Source: Rotaria macrura
Lineage: Eukaryota > Rotifera > Eurotatoria > Philodinida > Philodinidae
Length of the DNA: 64,000 nt
Reading direction: 5' to 3'
Assembly: GCA_900239685.1 (NCBI GenBank)
Contig: OENT01000135.1
Location: forward strand, 62,001-126,000
Both the position numbers and the translations under genes were made by a program. Of the stretch, positions 37,301 to 51,398 are shown one piece after another (the stretch's first letter is position 1; each line of letters starts with the position of its first letter). The notes beneath the pieces are model-generated. The model had not been told where the DNA came from. It worked only from the letters and a program-made list of their open reading frames with translations, and made no database searches.

Positions 37301-40300
37301 CATAGATAATGTCTGTAAAATATTTTTTTCTTTTGTCTCTTCTGATTTCCATTTGTTAATTACTAACAATTGATAATGCATGTCATCGATTTAAGAGTAC
37401 GGGTAATATGAAATCCGAAATACTTCATGTCAAGTTTACATGCATGCTAGCTATGTTCATTGGTAAGCAAGACAAGTGTGAGAATATTTCGTCTAATCAA
37501 GTCGATATATGGCTTGACTTTGCTAGAAAATTTAATCGCAAAAAGTGGTAAGAATTTACTTTTCTTCGAATTGTAATATTTAGAATTAGAACTAGAATTA
37601 GATTCCTAGAGAATAATCTAGAATGTTATGAAAACCTGGGGAGAAGCCTCAAGACTATTTAACGAATTGTAATATGAATATCTTCACTAGATTAAACTGT
37701 TAAAGACAATAGTTGACCTAGATCGAATGTTTTTCTTTCTCGTACTATATGATATTCGATCTTCTAAAAAAAAGGAGGAAATGGTCAATGATGTACTTGA
37801 AAATAAAATCAAAAGTCTCAGTTATGGTTTTCCTTTTCATAATCATACTCTTCCACAATGTTCGATTCTCTATGCATATGCAGTCGTACCTTGACAGATC
37901 CGAACTACTAGACGATGCTTTAATAAATGAATTGATCATATTTGCTGTATTCATATGTAATGGTTGTGTATTAAATGAATATGTTGATGCTGATTTAAGT
38001 AATGAATGGACTGTTCCGAAATCATCCGCTGTTAAACGATCAGTTGTTACCTATTGAATTTTAAACGAGAAAACGTTCAGTATGTAACACACAAAATCAA
38101 ACCATCCTCGAAACATTTACTTCAATATCTGGTATGGCTAATTTACGTATGATCGATGGTGGTGGTAACATCATGGATACACAACGACGAAGTAAATCTT
38201 GTTGACGATTATCAATCGGTTTTGATGGATCGATTGAAATTAATGGATATTTAAATTTTTCTGGTGAATTATCATCTTGCGATGATAATGGATTTGCTAA
38301 ACGATCTTTTACATGTAGAAAATGTTTAGTATATTCAACCTAATTATATAAAAAGAAAAGAAAACATGAATTGAACAATTCAAATAATAGTTGAATTCAA
38401 ACATGTCGTACACATTCAAGTTTATATAATTTTTCTAAATCTTGTTGATGTTCAATAATCAATGAATCACTTCTTGGTCTCCAGCCTTCTAACATCTCTT
38501 CACCGCGTACATAAATCTTTGATGTATCGATTATTTTTCGTTGTCGTCGTTGTATATCAGGACTAATCATTGATGGATCTTGTGATATGATATTCAATGG
38601 TGTTGCACGTCGTAATTTTAATTCATATACAGCTGATACACGATTTGAATGATCGTTGAAAGAGTCATTCATTGACAATGACATCGAATTCGTTGATAAG
38701 AAAAAATTCTTCAATGATGAACGTATACGTGATGTTGAATCACCACCACGTGGATATAAAACAAGGCAAAGATCTTTTGTGATTATCGCTGGTTGAAACG
38801 AATTTTCCATTTCAAGATAAGATGATATTGTTAAATAAACAGAATTTCCACTTGATGTACAACGATTAAGTAATAATGAATTATGTAATGATGAATCCCA
38901 AGCTACTTCAAAATGATAAAAAGTTCGTTCATCGTGATGTTTTTGTATATAATGAGCTGAGATTATGTTTAATGATAAAACTTGACCATCGGATTCATCG
39001 AACACTGAATCACGTTGACCACGTATACGACCTATGTACAAATAATATAAGCATAGAAGACAAGTTACGGTCGTGATTCGTTTCTTATTTTAATTATTTT
39101 CTTTACCGACGACAACTTCTTGAACATCTTTCCAAATGAGTTCAGAGCCTGATTCATGGCAAAGAGTTATGCCAATACGACGTTGAATACCTTGATGGAG
39201 AATAAATCGACCTGAACATGGAACATCATCCGAATGATCGACTGTTGCAGCAGCATATCTATTTTTTTTAAATTTCATACATAATCTAGTTTTCAAGTCA
39301 TTTACAATACTTACTCTCCTGTTGGTGATAGTTCAAAAATTTCATACCAAACAAGTAGATCATGTGTAGCATGAACTTGATTTGTGGTGCTAATTGAAAG
39401 GAAAAAAGAAACAAACAACGATGACAAATCAAATACTACTATTAGCATTAGTTTTTCTAATTACTTTTGATAGAAACCGGAGTTGTGTACCATTCGACAG
39501 TGAACAGAGGAGAACATCAAAGCCTTTTGATTTTCATTAGTCTGGGATTTCATACTATCAGTTGAATTTCTCAATGCAAGTTTTGACGAAGAGATTTTCC
39601 AAAGACATTTTCTATTCAACTTTGATTTTTTCCAGAAAATAGTAGATTTCTAAAGAAACCTTGGTAAATAAGGAACATGGCTGGAAATAGCTAATTTTTC
39701 ATGACAAGTTCCCTGATAACATCTGAATATTGGACTGTAAAAACATCGATGTTGCTGATCTGGTAGTATGAAAACATGAAGTTTCTAAAACCAAATTTCT
39801 GATTAATCAGAGGTCAACTAGCTAAAACCGAGGTTTCTGAAGATCCCTAATATTTTCAGGAAAAACTCAAAGTCTATTGAAAAATTTCTTAGGAATCTCG
39901 CCATCTAAGCTTCCATTGCAACATCCAACTGATATGTCAAGTTTAAGACTAATGAAAATCGAACTATCTGGATCTTCTATTCAGTTCACTATCAAATGTT
40001 ACAAAACCCAAGTTTCTATTGAAATTTATTAACAAAAAACATTCGAGTACTTCGAATTTATATGTTGATAGTAGATCTTTTTTTCTTAACACAGTTCAAT
40101 ATTTTTATAGTGTAAGTGTGAGTCATTGTACATTGAAATTCTTCGACTTATTACTACTATTAGTAATTCGCAAACACAATCATAATTGTATGTTTCTAAC
40201 TAACCTAACTGCTGCCACTGGATTAAGTGTTTGAGCTGGAACTGGTTTCGAAAAAGCTAATGATGCTGCTGTTGAACGATTTTTTGTTGCCGAACTGAAA

Positions 40301-43300
40301 ACAATAAAAACTTTTTCATGAAGAGGAAAAAAATGTTTCCATCAAATAAATTCGATTACATATGTATTGTAGGACTCGAATATTCTTGATAATGACCCAT
40401 GACTTCAAATACAATGGGTTTCGTTCGAAGATAATCAATAAATGCATTTGTTACCAAAACACTGAACTAAAATCGAGAGAAAATATTGAAAACAAATCTT
40501 GATTTCTTTTGTTTTATTCCATAATAAGCAACATCGTATTATTTACATTTTGTACGTGAAAAAAACCTAATGGTGGTCCTGGTTTGCCTTGATTTTTAAG
40601 TGGTTCAGTAGAATAAGCCTCTTGATCTTGATGTAAAAAATTGAATTGACAAAAAATATCTGCATAATCCGATGATATCTGTGAAGCTTCTAAAACTGTT
40701 ACACGAAATTGATATTCAATACCAAGTTGTAATGTAGATTCATTTGATAAACTATCATGTTTTTGAACTATTTCAGATGTATCTATAGTTAAAAATAATA
40801 AACTAGTAGTAATTCAGTAACAAATCGACATAGAACAATTACTAGTAGTATTCGACAGTGATGATGTAGGAGATTTTATTGATTGTTGTGAAATATTATT
40901 ATGACTAAATTGAGATTGTCCATCCATAGAACGAAAATTTAAATCGGAAGAATTGATTACATCAGTAGTCGGTGAACTTTTCATTGTCTTAATAGAGAAA
41001 AGAAAATAGTTTTAGAATATAACGAATTGATAGAATTTTGTCAATGAAAGAACCTTCTGAACTGACACTCACTGCCTTCAACGATGTGATAAGATTTGAC
41101 TAACATGCTGAAAACAATCTTCATTTTGTGACTTTAACTTTCTGCATTGATTTAACTTGATTTTACAAAAATTATACGACTGAGTACATTCATCTTTTAT
41201 CTCGAACGAAGTTCGTTCAAAACTTCTGAAAATTTTCATAAAAACTTCTATACGCTTTAAGGCTTCTATTAGAGCACTAGAAGCGAAAATTCAATGAAGT
41301 AAGTGTGAATCACTTGGAGAAAGTTCCTCGTCATATAAGAAATTACAACTCAATTTTCTACGTTTGTAGAAAATAACATAATAATATAGCTTAGATAAAT
41401 AAATAAACGGAAACTAGTATGCATCAACCAAAAGTTTCGATGCTGATTCATCTCGTATCCTATTCGATAAAGTGCATACACATGCCATTAAACTCTATAT
41501 AAATCATCATATATTTATTACAGATAGATCTTTTAGCGAAAGATATATAAAAATAAAGTTCACCATAAATAATCATAGCTTGATCTTGAATATAGTTTTA
41601 TGGACTCTTTTTTACTGAAGATCTCAAGCATGGATTATACTTTTTTCTTATAATCACATTAAGAAAGGATTCTGAAGGTGATACGAAGTAGACTAAAAAT
41701 GTTTCTTGCATATTTGCTTTTGTTTTTATTGTTTACTCGATGAACCCACACTCTATCAGATAATCTATTCCAAAACATTAATTACTAGCTAGAAATCTGT
41801 ATTTTCCATTCTAATATGTGTAAGGTAAATTCATCTCTGATTATGCCTGCTGAAAAAAACGTTTATGCCGGAAACTGTGACTTTGATCAGACTTACATAT
41901 TCTATCTGAATCTTGTTCAGTTGTTATTCTTATATTCGATATAGAAGTTCACTTTTACAATGATTAAAATACATACTTGAAAATAAATTTCATCATCAAA
42001 AGCAATTTTTGTCATTCCGCTTGCATTTCTATATGTTCTCATTAATTTAATTTGTTCAGTTGTTGTATCAGTTGTTTGTAATTGTTGAACAGCTACTTTT
42101 AAATAACCTTGTATTTCGCCATGTTCAGATACGATGGCAACATTTTGTACCAGTGGTATACCATATAGAAGATTGGTTAAATAAACAAATGCTCTTGAAT
42201 GAGAAAATAAATATTAAAATGAACAAAAAGAAAGAAACATAATATTGAATATTTTCAAATTAGTACCTTCCAATCGGTCGAAACCAAGGAAAACGATCAT
42301 AGAATGGATCTGTTGGAATCGCAACTGTTGGTAAATCACTGTTTAACATTGATTCAAGATTTTGCTCCGGCGATGTTGGTGAATATTCAGCCGCATTTGA
42401 ATACATCTCACGCATTAGTTCAAGTCGTTGTCTATATGGAATAGAAAGAATATTTAAAAATAATCTTATCGAGATATGTGACATAGAAATAATATAGCAT
42501 ATACGAACCTGGCTGTCGATGTAAAATCAAATTGTCCTTTAACCGTTGGAGTTGGAATTGAATCATCAAAACTTGAATTTTGAGTATGAGATGTCATAGT
42601 AACATGTTGTGTTGATGAATCGTTCATATCGTTATAACTTACGGCACGTGGAATTGATATTTGTTCACAATTGTATATATGACGCATGATTTCCAGACGA
42701 GATCTAAGATATCAAAAGGATATTTATTTAGATATTTTCCAATGAATAAAACAAGAAATACACTACTGGATAATGAAAGTAATTCATATTGTTCATGTCT
42801 CTCAATGAAGTTTTAGTAAATATTTTCTGTTAGAGAAAAATAAAAATATACACACCGAAATTTTTCTAATGTCCAATAATGTCGAGCACCATTCTTTAAA
42901 TCTTGTACTTCAACAGCAACGATGGTACATTGTAATGATGATGGTGACAAACATAAATCAGCAGGTAATGGTGAATAAAGCGTGTCAGTTAAAAGAATAA
43001 ATTGAAATTGAACACGTTTATGTAATTCAACACTTATAGCATTTGCTTCTTTTAAATAAACACTATTAGCCCATAGAAGATCCTAAGAAAATCATAGATT
43101 ATACTTTCAAAACGAAAAAATCGAGAAGATTTACACAAAGCAAACATGATTAATGATACTAAGATGATTATTTCTAAAGCATTTATAGTAGATGAGCAAT
43201 AGACATCAGAAATGTGTGAAAAGAAAACTAAAAATTGAATTAAATACAATGCTCGAATTTTAGTAGAATTTCAGCAGAGGATTATTATCGATGTCAAAAA

Positions 43301-46300
43301 TTGTTAATTACAAAGAAACATCAACTGAATCTTACGCATTAGTACAATATAATTGTGATTTAGAAGAGTTCCAATTAGTGAAACTATAAAATGTACAATT
43401 GAATCGATGAATGAAAAAGTACGAGTAGTAAAATCAATATAAAATTTAGATATGGCTATTACATTTATTAAACAGATGATAGTGTGTATGTTTGAAAAGT
43501 GTATAAGAATATAAGATTCGATCGTTTCTCATCGAAATAACTCGCGATTTCACTATTTTTTTACATAACACTAATTACATATTAATATTTCATATACAAG
43601 CACTGACAGTTCTTCTATTTTTGAGAAGAATAGATACGAATGAATACCCTGGAGTATTGTAATGTAAAAAATGATGTTACTTGTATAATAAAAGAACATA
43701 AATTTCTTCGTATCTATTTGGATATGTTTCTGTTCATCATGTGTTTACTGAAATATTTCATTGGAAATTAAACAGTTCAATTGTATAACTACATGTGCAA
43801 ATTCATGGTCAATTTGAGTTAAGAAGATTAATGTGTTCTTAATCGATTTTTAAATGCTATTATGTTACTAGAAAATAACGTTCTTATTTGATACTTTCGA
43901 CATTTCATAGTGTTTTTCTTCAAATAATTGTGCTAATGATCTTGAAAGGAAATTGTACAAATCATTAACAATTATTCCGTCTCTATATACTTTTGGTTGC
44001 ATAGCACGTTGACATTTCAAAGGCATATATACTCATTACATATGAGAATTATAAAGTTTAGCGCGAAGTATATACATTTCTACTATATATATGTTTCTGA
44101 TATAAATACATAATATGACAGAAATTTCAATACAACATGAATGTAAACACGAAACAAATGAAATAATGAAGTATATACCTTAATCAACCAAATAGGTTGA
44201 ATACGATTTGAATAATCCTATACAAATGTAATGAGTGATAACTACTGTCTAAAAAAAAGTCGACTATATATAAAATAAATGATAACTCACTCTTAACGAT
44301 GTCATTTGATGATAACGCCATTTTTTCCATGCCCACCAAGCTAATTGATAATCTTGTTCTGACCATGAACAATCTTTTAAAGATAATAAAATTTCTTTAT
44401 CAATTGATTTTCATTATTTCTTACCATTGAGTGTATCATTATCATTATCATTAAAATCTTGTTGAAATGGATTTTGTTTAAATGATGATGTATCAACAAA
44501 ACCAGATGATGATAATATTGATGAAAGCATCGATTGACTCATTGACGTTTCCATAACTTGTTTTTGTAGTTCAACGATTTTAGATTCATATTCAAGTTTT
44601 TGTTCACGTAAAAGACGATCAGCTTCTTCTTTTTCTCGTTTAAATGCTTCTTCCATGGTTACAAGTCTTAAAAACAATACAATACTTGTCTTTTTCCAAC
44701 AGAAAAAGAAAATCAACAAAGAAAATCTAACTTTTTCTCCATTTCATGTTTTATATCAACACCTTGTTTTTCTAATAATTCTTGTATAGCACTATTCCAA
44801 TCGGTTGGTTCTTACAAATAAAATCAATGTTATGTATATATACATTTATATAGTTCTGATGAACGACAAAAACATGTAATGAACTTACCACCTGATGATT
44901 CTGTTTTCGTATTCTTTTTTCGTGCTTGTTCAGGATTAAGAAAACGAAAAACATGTGATTTACCAAATATAACACGAGAGCCCGATGTTAATTCAATCGT
45001 CATATCAAAATTAACTTTTTTCCCATTAACATAACACATCGTTGTTTCACTACATGGTTTTAAATGAACAACATTTTGAGAATTAGTTATTATACAATGC
45101 TCAGGCTGTATATGTGAACCAGATAGAACAATATCTTGATGTACTGGTGCATCCGGACGGCCAACACTAGGTAACCAACGTAGGAATAAATAAATAATAG
45201 GAAAATTTGCAAACTTCTTTTTTCTTTGAAAATCACAAATCTTATGTTTTCCATGATTTATAGTTATATTCCATTGCGATTCAAGACTTAAACAAATGAG
45301 TCGTTTAACGATTGATTTCGTAAACAAAATCATGGAAATGAACTGACGACTAGAGATTAAAAAAGTTCAATTTCGTACACCTCTGTTCGTGAAATAGCAT
45401 AGCACTAAAGACACTTGTCAATTGATAAAAATCTTCAATCATCGCGATCAGAAGCACATCTAATTAATTCACCCGTTACATCGAAAGGTAAGAGATATTC
45501 AAATTATGTTTACATATTTGGTGACATTTGATTTTTCTTTTAAGCTCCGATATATTATTTTTCGTTTGACAATTTCGAACACTATTGCAAGTACGAAACA
45601 AACACTCGATAGACTGTGAGCGGGACCAACAATAAGAGCTTATAGCCCTGTACGTGTCTACCGATGACCCGCAAGAGAAACCTTTTCATTATACAACTAA
45701 ACTATTGTCGACAATGTCTGCTTGGTTGTTTTTGCTTTAATTGTTAGCTGTATGTTTAAAAATAACATGAAAAAAGTGTTCCTTATTTCATATCGATTTC
45801 ATAAATGATTACTATAGATGAATTACTTCTTTATTCTGGTTGTAAAGGATTAGATAAATGACTATAAGTTATTATTTCGCACGAACAATCAAAAGAAAAA
45901 GCTATCGAGTAATTAGCAACGGCATTTACATGCTATTTCACGTTTTAATCGTGGAGAGAATTCACTTACAGCTTTTCTATTTTGATAACACTTATCGACT
46001 AATTTTTTATANTAATCCAATGGACCCGTAAAAACTACATGATCCAGATTTGTTCTCGTGTTGCGGTTAAAATAATCAAGTTTCGTATCTGATTAGTAAA
46101 TTTCATCATTCGAAATCTAGTTCTATCAAGAAATTCACCGGTCGGAAATGACATCTTCCTGTGGGATATAGATGTATGCTGAAATCGAAATTAGTTGAAA
46201 CATTGATGAGAACTTCAAGAAATACCAGAGAAACATAAACATTGATCTTACCGTGTTGTACCATCTTTAATAAAATACATTAAACATTCAGACATTAATG

Positions 46301-48884
46301 GATCTTCGTTAAGATTGACCAAATGAGGAGACTAAAATAATAATATATTGTATGTTTGATTTCTAAACCTATGTATATATATATATATAGTCTTACATTT
46401 TTCGGCGAGAAAATTCCAACAGCATTACCATCATTTTTTGAATAAACACCAAGTTCATGAAACGCTGCTTCTCTAAAAATATATGTAATCTTATTATATG
46501 AATCAATTATAAATCATTGTTACTACCGTTCAGCCATTATTTTTTCTGTATTCTTTAATTTTTCTTCGTATGACATACACAATGAATCCATGAGTTTTTG
46601 ATTTTCTTTCAAACGTTCTAAAGCATCTTCACTACTTTGTGATGAAGTCGATTTTAATCGTTGATGTTTGCTAAGATTTGTTGTTGCTGTTGTTGTTGTG
46701 GTACTGCTGCTGGTGCTTGCATTTGTTGTTGCGGATATAATTGATGTTGTCGTACCATCGGGTGATATATCAATGCCAGCTTCATGTCTTAACAATTCTC
46801 GTAATTTAATTATTTCTTCTTTTAAGTCACGTATAAGTTTTGCATTCGCATCTTCATTAATAATAGCTTTACAAACAATTGCCTTTGCACGATCGGCATA
46901 TCGAAGTGTAGATAAAGTTTCTTCATAGTTAATATCAGCTGGGGATATTGCAGCTATCATAGCTGTTTTTGAATTACCACCTAAATAATAATTAGTTTTT
47001 TATTTTTTTTTTGTAATTATAAATTTACAAAGCTTATCGATTATCAACTGAATTTTAGTTTAACGATTGCAAACTTATCAAGTTCTTATACTGTCATAAA
47101 AACATATGAATATTTATTTTTTTAGTGATCAATACTGATCGATTGATAACGACCAATCAATCTACTAATTACTAACCAAGCGATCAAAAATCAGAATCAA
47201 CAAGTTGTTGTGCTATTCCATCTATGAATAATTATATGTGACGTAGTCGACCTTCAATTAAGTTTCATTGCACATCGTCTATGAGATAACAATAGAAACA
47301 AATAGATGAGCAAACCAATCATGACAGATCTATTGACTAGTAAATGGTATTGATTCGATATTTCATATAAATTTCAGATAAAATGAAAATTTGTTCATTC
47401 ACATACATATATCTATTTTTATTATAGAGTGTGTTAGAATACATTATTCTCTAAAAACTATAATTTTCATCTAGTTAAAATACAACCATTTCACGGAAGT
47501 TCTTAAAGTTGTCGCTACTCTAATTATTTTCTATAGAAAACTCGTTCCGTAACTATAATAATAATTGTTACAGTTTCTTGAAAGAAAATCGTAGAGAACT
47601 CGGATACATTTCATTTTCTAGAGTATCATTCACTCTTTCAATCTATTTACTTTTATTGAAAATAACTAAAAGAATTCTTTCAAATGTCGATGATATAGAG
47701 AAAAACGTCTTTCGACATGATAATGAAACCCAAATGTGTATTGAAAGATTTCTTAATGAATTTTTCTTTTCAAATAGAATGAAACAACATTCGATTGTAC
47801 TTAAATGAACTTACCAAGATTTTCTTTTAATAACCAAGTTAGTACTGAATCACGGTACGGTATAAAATCGGCTTTTTTTTCTGTACGTGTTTTACGATGT
47901 TTTGAACTCTGGAAGACAAAAAAGAAGAAGATTCGTTTGATTTTGTTTCTTATTTTATAAACATACTATTTCAGCGAGTGCTGCTATAACTTTTCCCAAT
48001 GTTGTTAATGATTTATTGATATTTGCACCTTCTTTTAATCGATCACCTGTTGCACCTGTTGCATCAGCACGTTCACTGCCAGCTAAATCAACTAGTGAAA
48101 TTTTCGATTGTTTCTCAGCTATTAAATCTGTCATTGTATCATGTGTTGATTGTGAAAATAATATTGTAAATACAGCATGTGATCGACTAGATGTTTCATT
48201 CATATTTGTAGCGGCTACTGTTCGAGCTTTATTACCTTCATCGATTAATCTTGATATATCATCATACGATGTTACAAGTAAACGTGATAAATCTTCAACG
48301 TACGGTCCCATTATAGGATGTTCTCGTACACGTAAATTATGTGAACTACCAACATTAGTTGATTGACTTTTTTTTGGTGAAAGTAAATCTCGTACACGTT
48401 CGCAATAAATTTCCATATATGATACTTCAACTGTATAACGTGGTGCTATACCAGTTGATGATGATGATGATAGCGATGGTGGTGGTATCGATGATGTTAT
48501 ACGTTGAAATAATTCTCCACATAAACGAGGAATAATGCCTTGTTGTTCCGGCTCATTTTTACCCATCATGGTAAATGATTTGCCGGCACCCGTTTGTCCA
48601 TAAGCAAATATACATACATTATATCCTTCGAAAGCATGTTCCAACATTTCAATGCCTAAATCTTGATATACTTGTTTTTGTGTTGCAAATTTTTGATTAT
48701 TAACATTTTCATCACATGACCAATATGAATAATCATACTTATAATGTTTTATTGTATCATCAATTGGATTTCGAATAAATGTTGATTGTTCTTGTTGATT
48801 CATACGTATTATACATTTGGCTTGCCGTGCTCGTTCACGTGCATTAAATGGCCGAACACGAACGGCTACTTTGACCGACGTCAT
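34319..48884 (-). CDS. Kinesin-3 motor, KIF1A/KIF1B/UNC-104 type
   Basis: About 24 exons give roughly 1,760 residues, like KIF1A/B. Exon 1 (48884-47967) and exon 2 (47908-47815) encode most of the motor: P-loop GQTGAGKS (about 95-102), switch I NETSSRSH, switch II DLAGSE, and a basic K-loop before [15 protein letters not shown]. Then follow the neck and coiled coils (46980-46527), FHA domain (46331-44889, with [12 protein letters not shown] and GKSHVFRF), the coiled-coil/KIF1B region (44810-42856), [10 protein letters not shown] (42431-42267), C2-like and DUF3694-type regions (42193-38121) and a C-terminal PH domain (about 34951-34319) ending [13 protein letters not shown]. This family carries synaptic-vesicle precursors towards microtubule plus ends, and the PH domain binds the cargo membrane. 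Long introns lie at 46251-45167, 44290-43083, 41976-40988 and 38120-34952. The last joint does not match in phase as I read it, so a small exon is probably missing. Exon 42703-42509 is an extra, frame-neutral exon. Confidence 0.95.
42509..42703 (-). other. Duplicated, frame-neutral exon of the kinesin-3 gene
   Basis: This 195-nt exon opens with [11 protein letters not shown], echoing [11 protein letters not shown] at the start of the next exon (42431-42267). Both begin after the same codon position, so the preceding exon (ending EKF plus two bases of Arg) can join either. Vertebrate KIF1 proteins have only the QRLDLMREMY-type segment here. The rest of the exon is Ser/Thr-rich linker. It could be a cassette exon. 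Confidence 0.75.
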
Positions 48885-50944
48885 CGTCTATTGATGGCGA
48901 ACGATCTCAAAGATACTAGAAAACAAAAACATCAGCCTCTCATATAAAAACGAAGAACATAAAGAATCTGATTGAATACTATTGTCTTTTACTTGATAAT
49001 GCAAGCAAACATGCACGACCATATAGATGAGGAAATACAAGACAGAAAAGATGGAAGAACAGGAAAAAAACAAATCATGAGTACGATCGTTCGGCCTTTG
49101 TTGACAAAGGTTTATCATTTTTTTTTTGTTGACACATAACAATAGCGAAAAAAATAGATAGAAAAAAAAACACCCTGCTTTTGATCGCAAATATAGATAT
49201 ATTCCTATAAATCTAACAATGGATAATCTTGAATTTTCCAAGAAAAACAACCGATAAGGATATATTTTTATTAACTAAATCATTAAATATGCTTAAATCA
49301 CCATTAAATCGAATACATATGTTCATATTCTCCATTTGTTACATGCACTAAAAGAGAAAGAAAAACATACGGGGTTTCAAAAATAATTTCTATTTAATCA
49401 AGCATAATGCATTATCTTGTCGTTTTTCATCTAGCCTTGACAGTTTCTTAATTGTTTGCGTAGTCGTATAAGGCATATTTATTCAAAATAACTCATCGAC
49501 TACATCGTAAAAGACTTGGTTACATGTTTAAAATAGCATATTAAATGCGTAGAGATATTAGATTGAGAAAAACAAAGCCTTAGCAGATTAGGAGATGAAA
49601 CAAAACCGCATGTCTTTTTTATTTTTTTTCTTACTGTTTCATAACTGATATTCGAGAACATTTTAGGAAAATATTTATTCGGAAAAAATTATGCATAGAC
49701 TAAAAATACTTAATCCATGATTCGTCTACTTTAATATTTAGAAAGAATTCTACGACATCAATGCCGATGTTAATCAATAGGTTCTGTTTTAATGAATTTT
49801 TTTGTAAGGTGAAAAATAGTTTATTATTGCTAATCTATGTTCAGATTATTGTCTATGAAGATTTGTAAGAGCTAGATCATATTTGATGGGTTGATGATCG
49901 ATTAATAATGAATCATTTTTTTTCTCATAATAAAAATTGCGTGATTGCCATATTTTATTATTCGAATAAATTTTCATGATATATGAAATAAATCGATTAA
50001 TATACAGTACGAAAACAAAAAGTCTATTCAAACTGATTTATTGACGAGACCTTCTTTGTTTATCGAACAATGCAGTAGGATCTACTTTCAATTAAACAAA
50101 AGCATTTCTTCAATGTTCTAACGTATCTCAGATGAAGGACGTTCATTTTGGAACAAATCTTCTATTTCCATTCATAAAAGATACGGCAAGCTTACGTAGG
50201 AGAATAATATGTATTCGTGAGATTGATTTATCTCGACCAAAGGAATTTTTAATTATTCGGATTTCAAGTATCAATCACTACGAGAACATGATAGTTTTTC
50301 CTTCGAAATAATGAGCACGGCAATGTTTATACTACTTCTGACAAAAAAATAATTTTAACTTTATCAACGGTTCAATCCTATATTACATGTCAAGTACTAA
50401 TACGTATTTGATGGTAGTGGTAGAGATCTGTCGGAATTCAAGAAAGAATTCTGACAAAAAAGAACCAAATGTCATTCTTTTTCTTTCGATTTCCGACATG
50501 ATTTTATCGGTTTTTTAAAAGGAATTCACGTAGTCTCCGAATACCGGCATGATTCTCCTGAGAGAATTACATTATCGATCTTGATTTTTATTTAAATATT
50601 AATTTAATCTTATAAAGTATTCTTTTTTTTTTGAACTTGAATAGAATTGTTAATTAGTTTAAGAGTTGAACGATTTAATTAATCATGGTCATGTAATCAC
50701 GTTTCGATATCCGTAAGATTTTCAATATGATCTCTGACGCATATTATCATAGTCCGTTTTTTTTTTCTATTCGAAATTTTTTCATACAGATCGTTCTCTT
50801 CATTGATTCAATACAAAGAATCACTCATATTTAGAAAGGGTCTGTTCATAAACATCGAACTGCGCATTTTATTTATTTAGTTTTGTTTTCTCGGACGGTA
50901 GATTTCGTATTTTAAATAGTCATTGAAGTGTCGTTATGACTTAC
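48885..50944. other. Spacer upstream of the kinesin gene
   Basis: It should hold the kinesin promoter and 5' UTR. An acceptor-like AATAG lies three bases before the ATG at 48884. A minus-strand frame of 120 codons (48888-49250) is Cys/Phe/Leu-rich without motifs. A frame near 49846-50031 looks partly protein-like but does not fit the phase of the exons at 50.9 kb. Confidence 0.4.
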
Positions 50945-51398
50945 TTGAAGTTTTGATAAATTTTCCATTGTTCTTTTTTTCCATTCATGTATTGAATTGA
51001 TACATGATTGGGTATCATCTATTTCTTGACGAATGACTATAAATGAATGTTGATGTTAGACATGTCCGAATACATATGATTATTATTATTCGTCATAATT
51101 ACCATGTATTTGTTTAATTGCTTTTTCTATGCTATTCTCATTTATTTTATTATTTACTTCAATCTCTTCGATAGATCGATGTATTGGTAATGATTTTAAT
51201 TTTTCCATTGTTAATAGATCATATTCAATATGTTCTTTACTAATTGATTGTTCTGGATTTTTATCAAAGTTTTCATTTATATTCAATAATGATGAAGAAT
51301 CGTCATGAATATGAATTCTTTCATATTGATTCGATTGATAAATTAATTGTTTTAAACGATGAATATAATCATTCCATTGATAATCGAACAATGTTAAT
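50945..51398 (-). CDS. Two internal exons of an unidentified, charged helical protein
   Basis: Exon A (51398-51103, 296 nt) and exon B (51036-50945, 92 nt) are both bounded by good AG and GT sites and join in phase (intron 66 bp, CAT-G to TC-ATT). The product is about 129 residues, rich in Asp, Glu, Lys, Asn and Ile, with coiled-coil-like spacing (FDYQWNDYIHRLKQLIYQ near the start, IEEIEVNNKINENSIEKAIKQ in the middle, CINSIHEWKKRTMENLSKLQ at the end). No family is recognised. The frame has no ATG: the apparent start lies in the acceptor. Exons upstream (above 51.4 kb) and downstream (below 50.9 kb) must exist if it is a working gene, but I could not place them. Confidence 0.55.

Noticed and set aside
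44395-44424. A 30-bp intron in the kinesin gene
   Set aside because: An acceptor 21 nt further on is also in phase and gives a usual 51-bp intron.
48016-48366. 116-codon plus-strand frame
   Set aside because: Antisense shadow of the kinesin motor exon.
49846-50031. Last exon of the unidentified minus-strand gene
   Set aside because: The only nearby acceptor gives the wrong phase, and composition is largely AT-driven.
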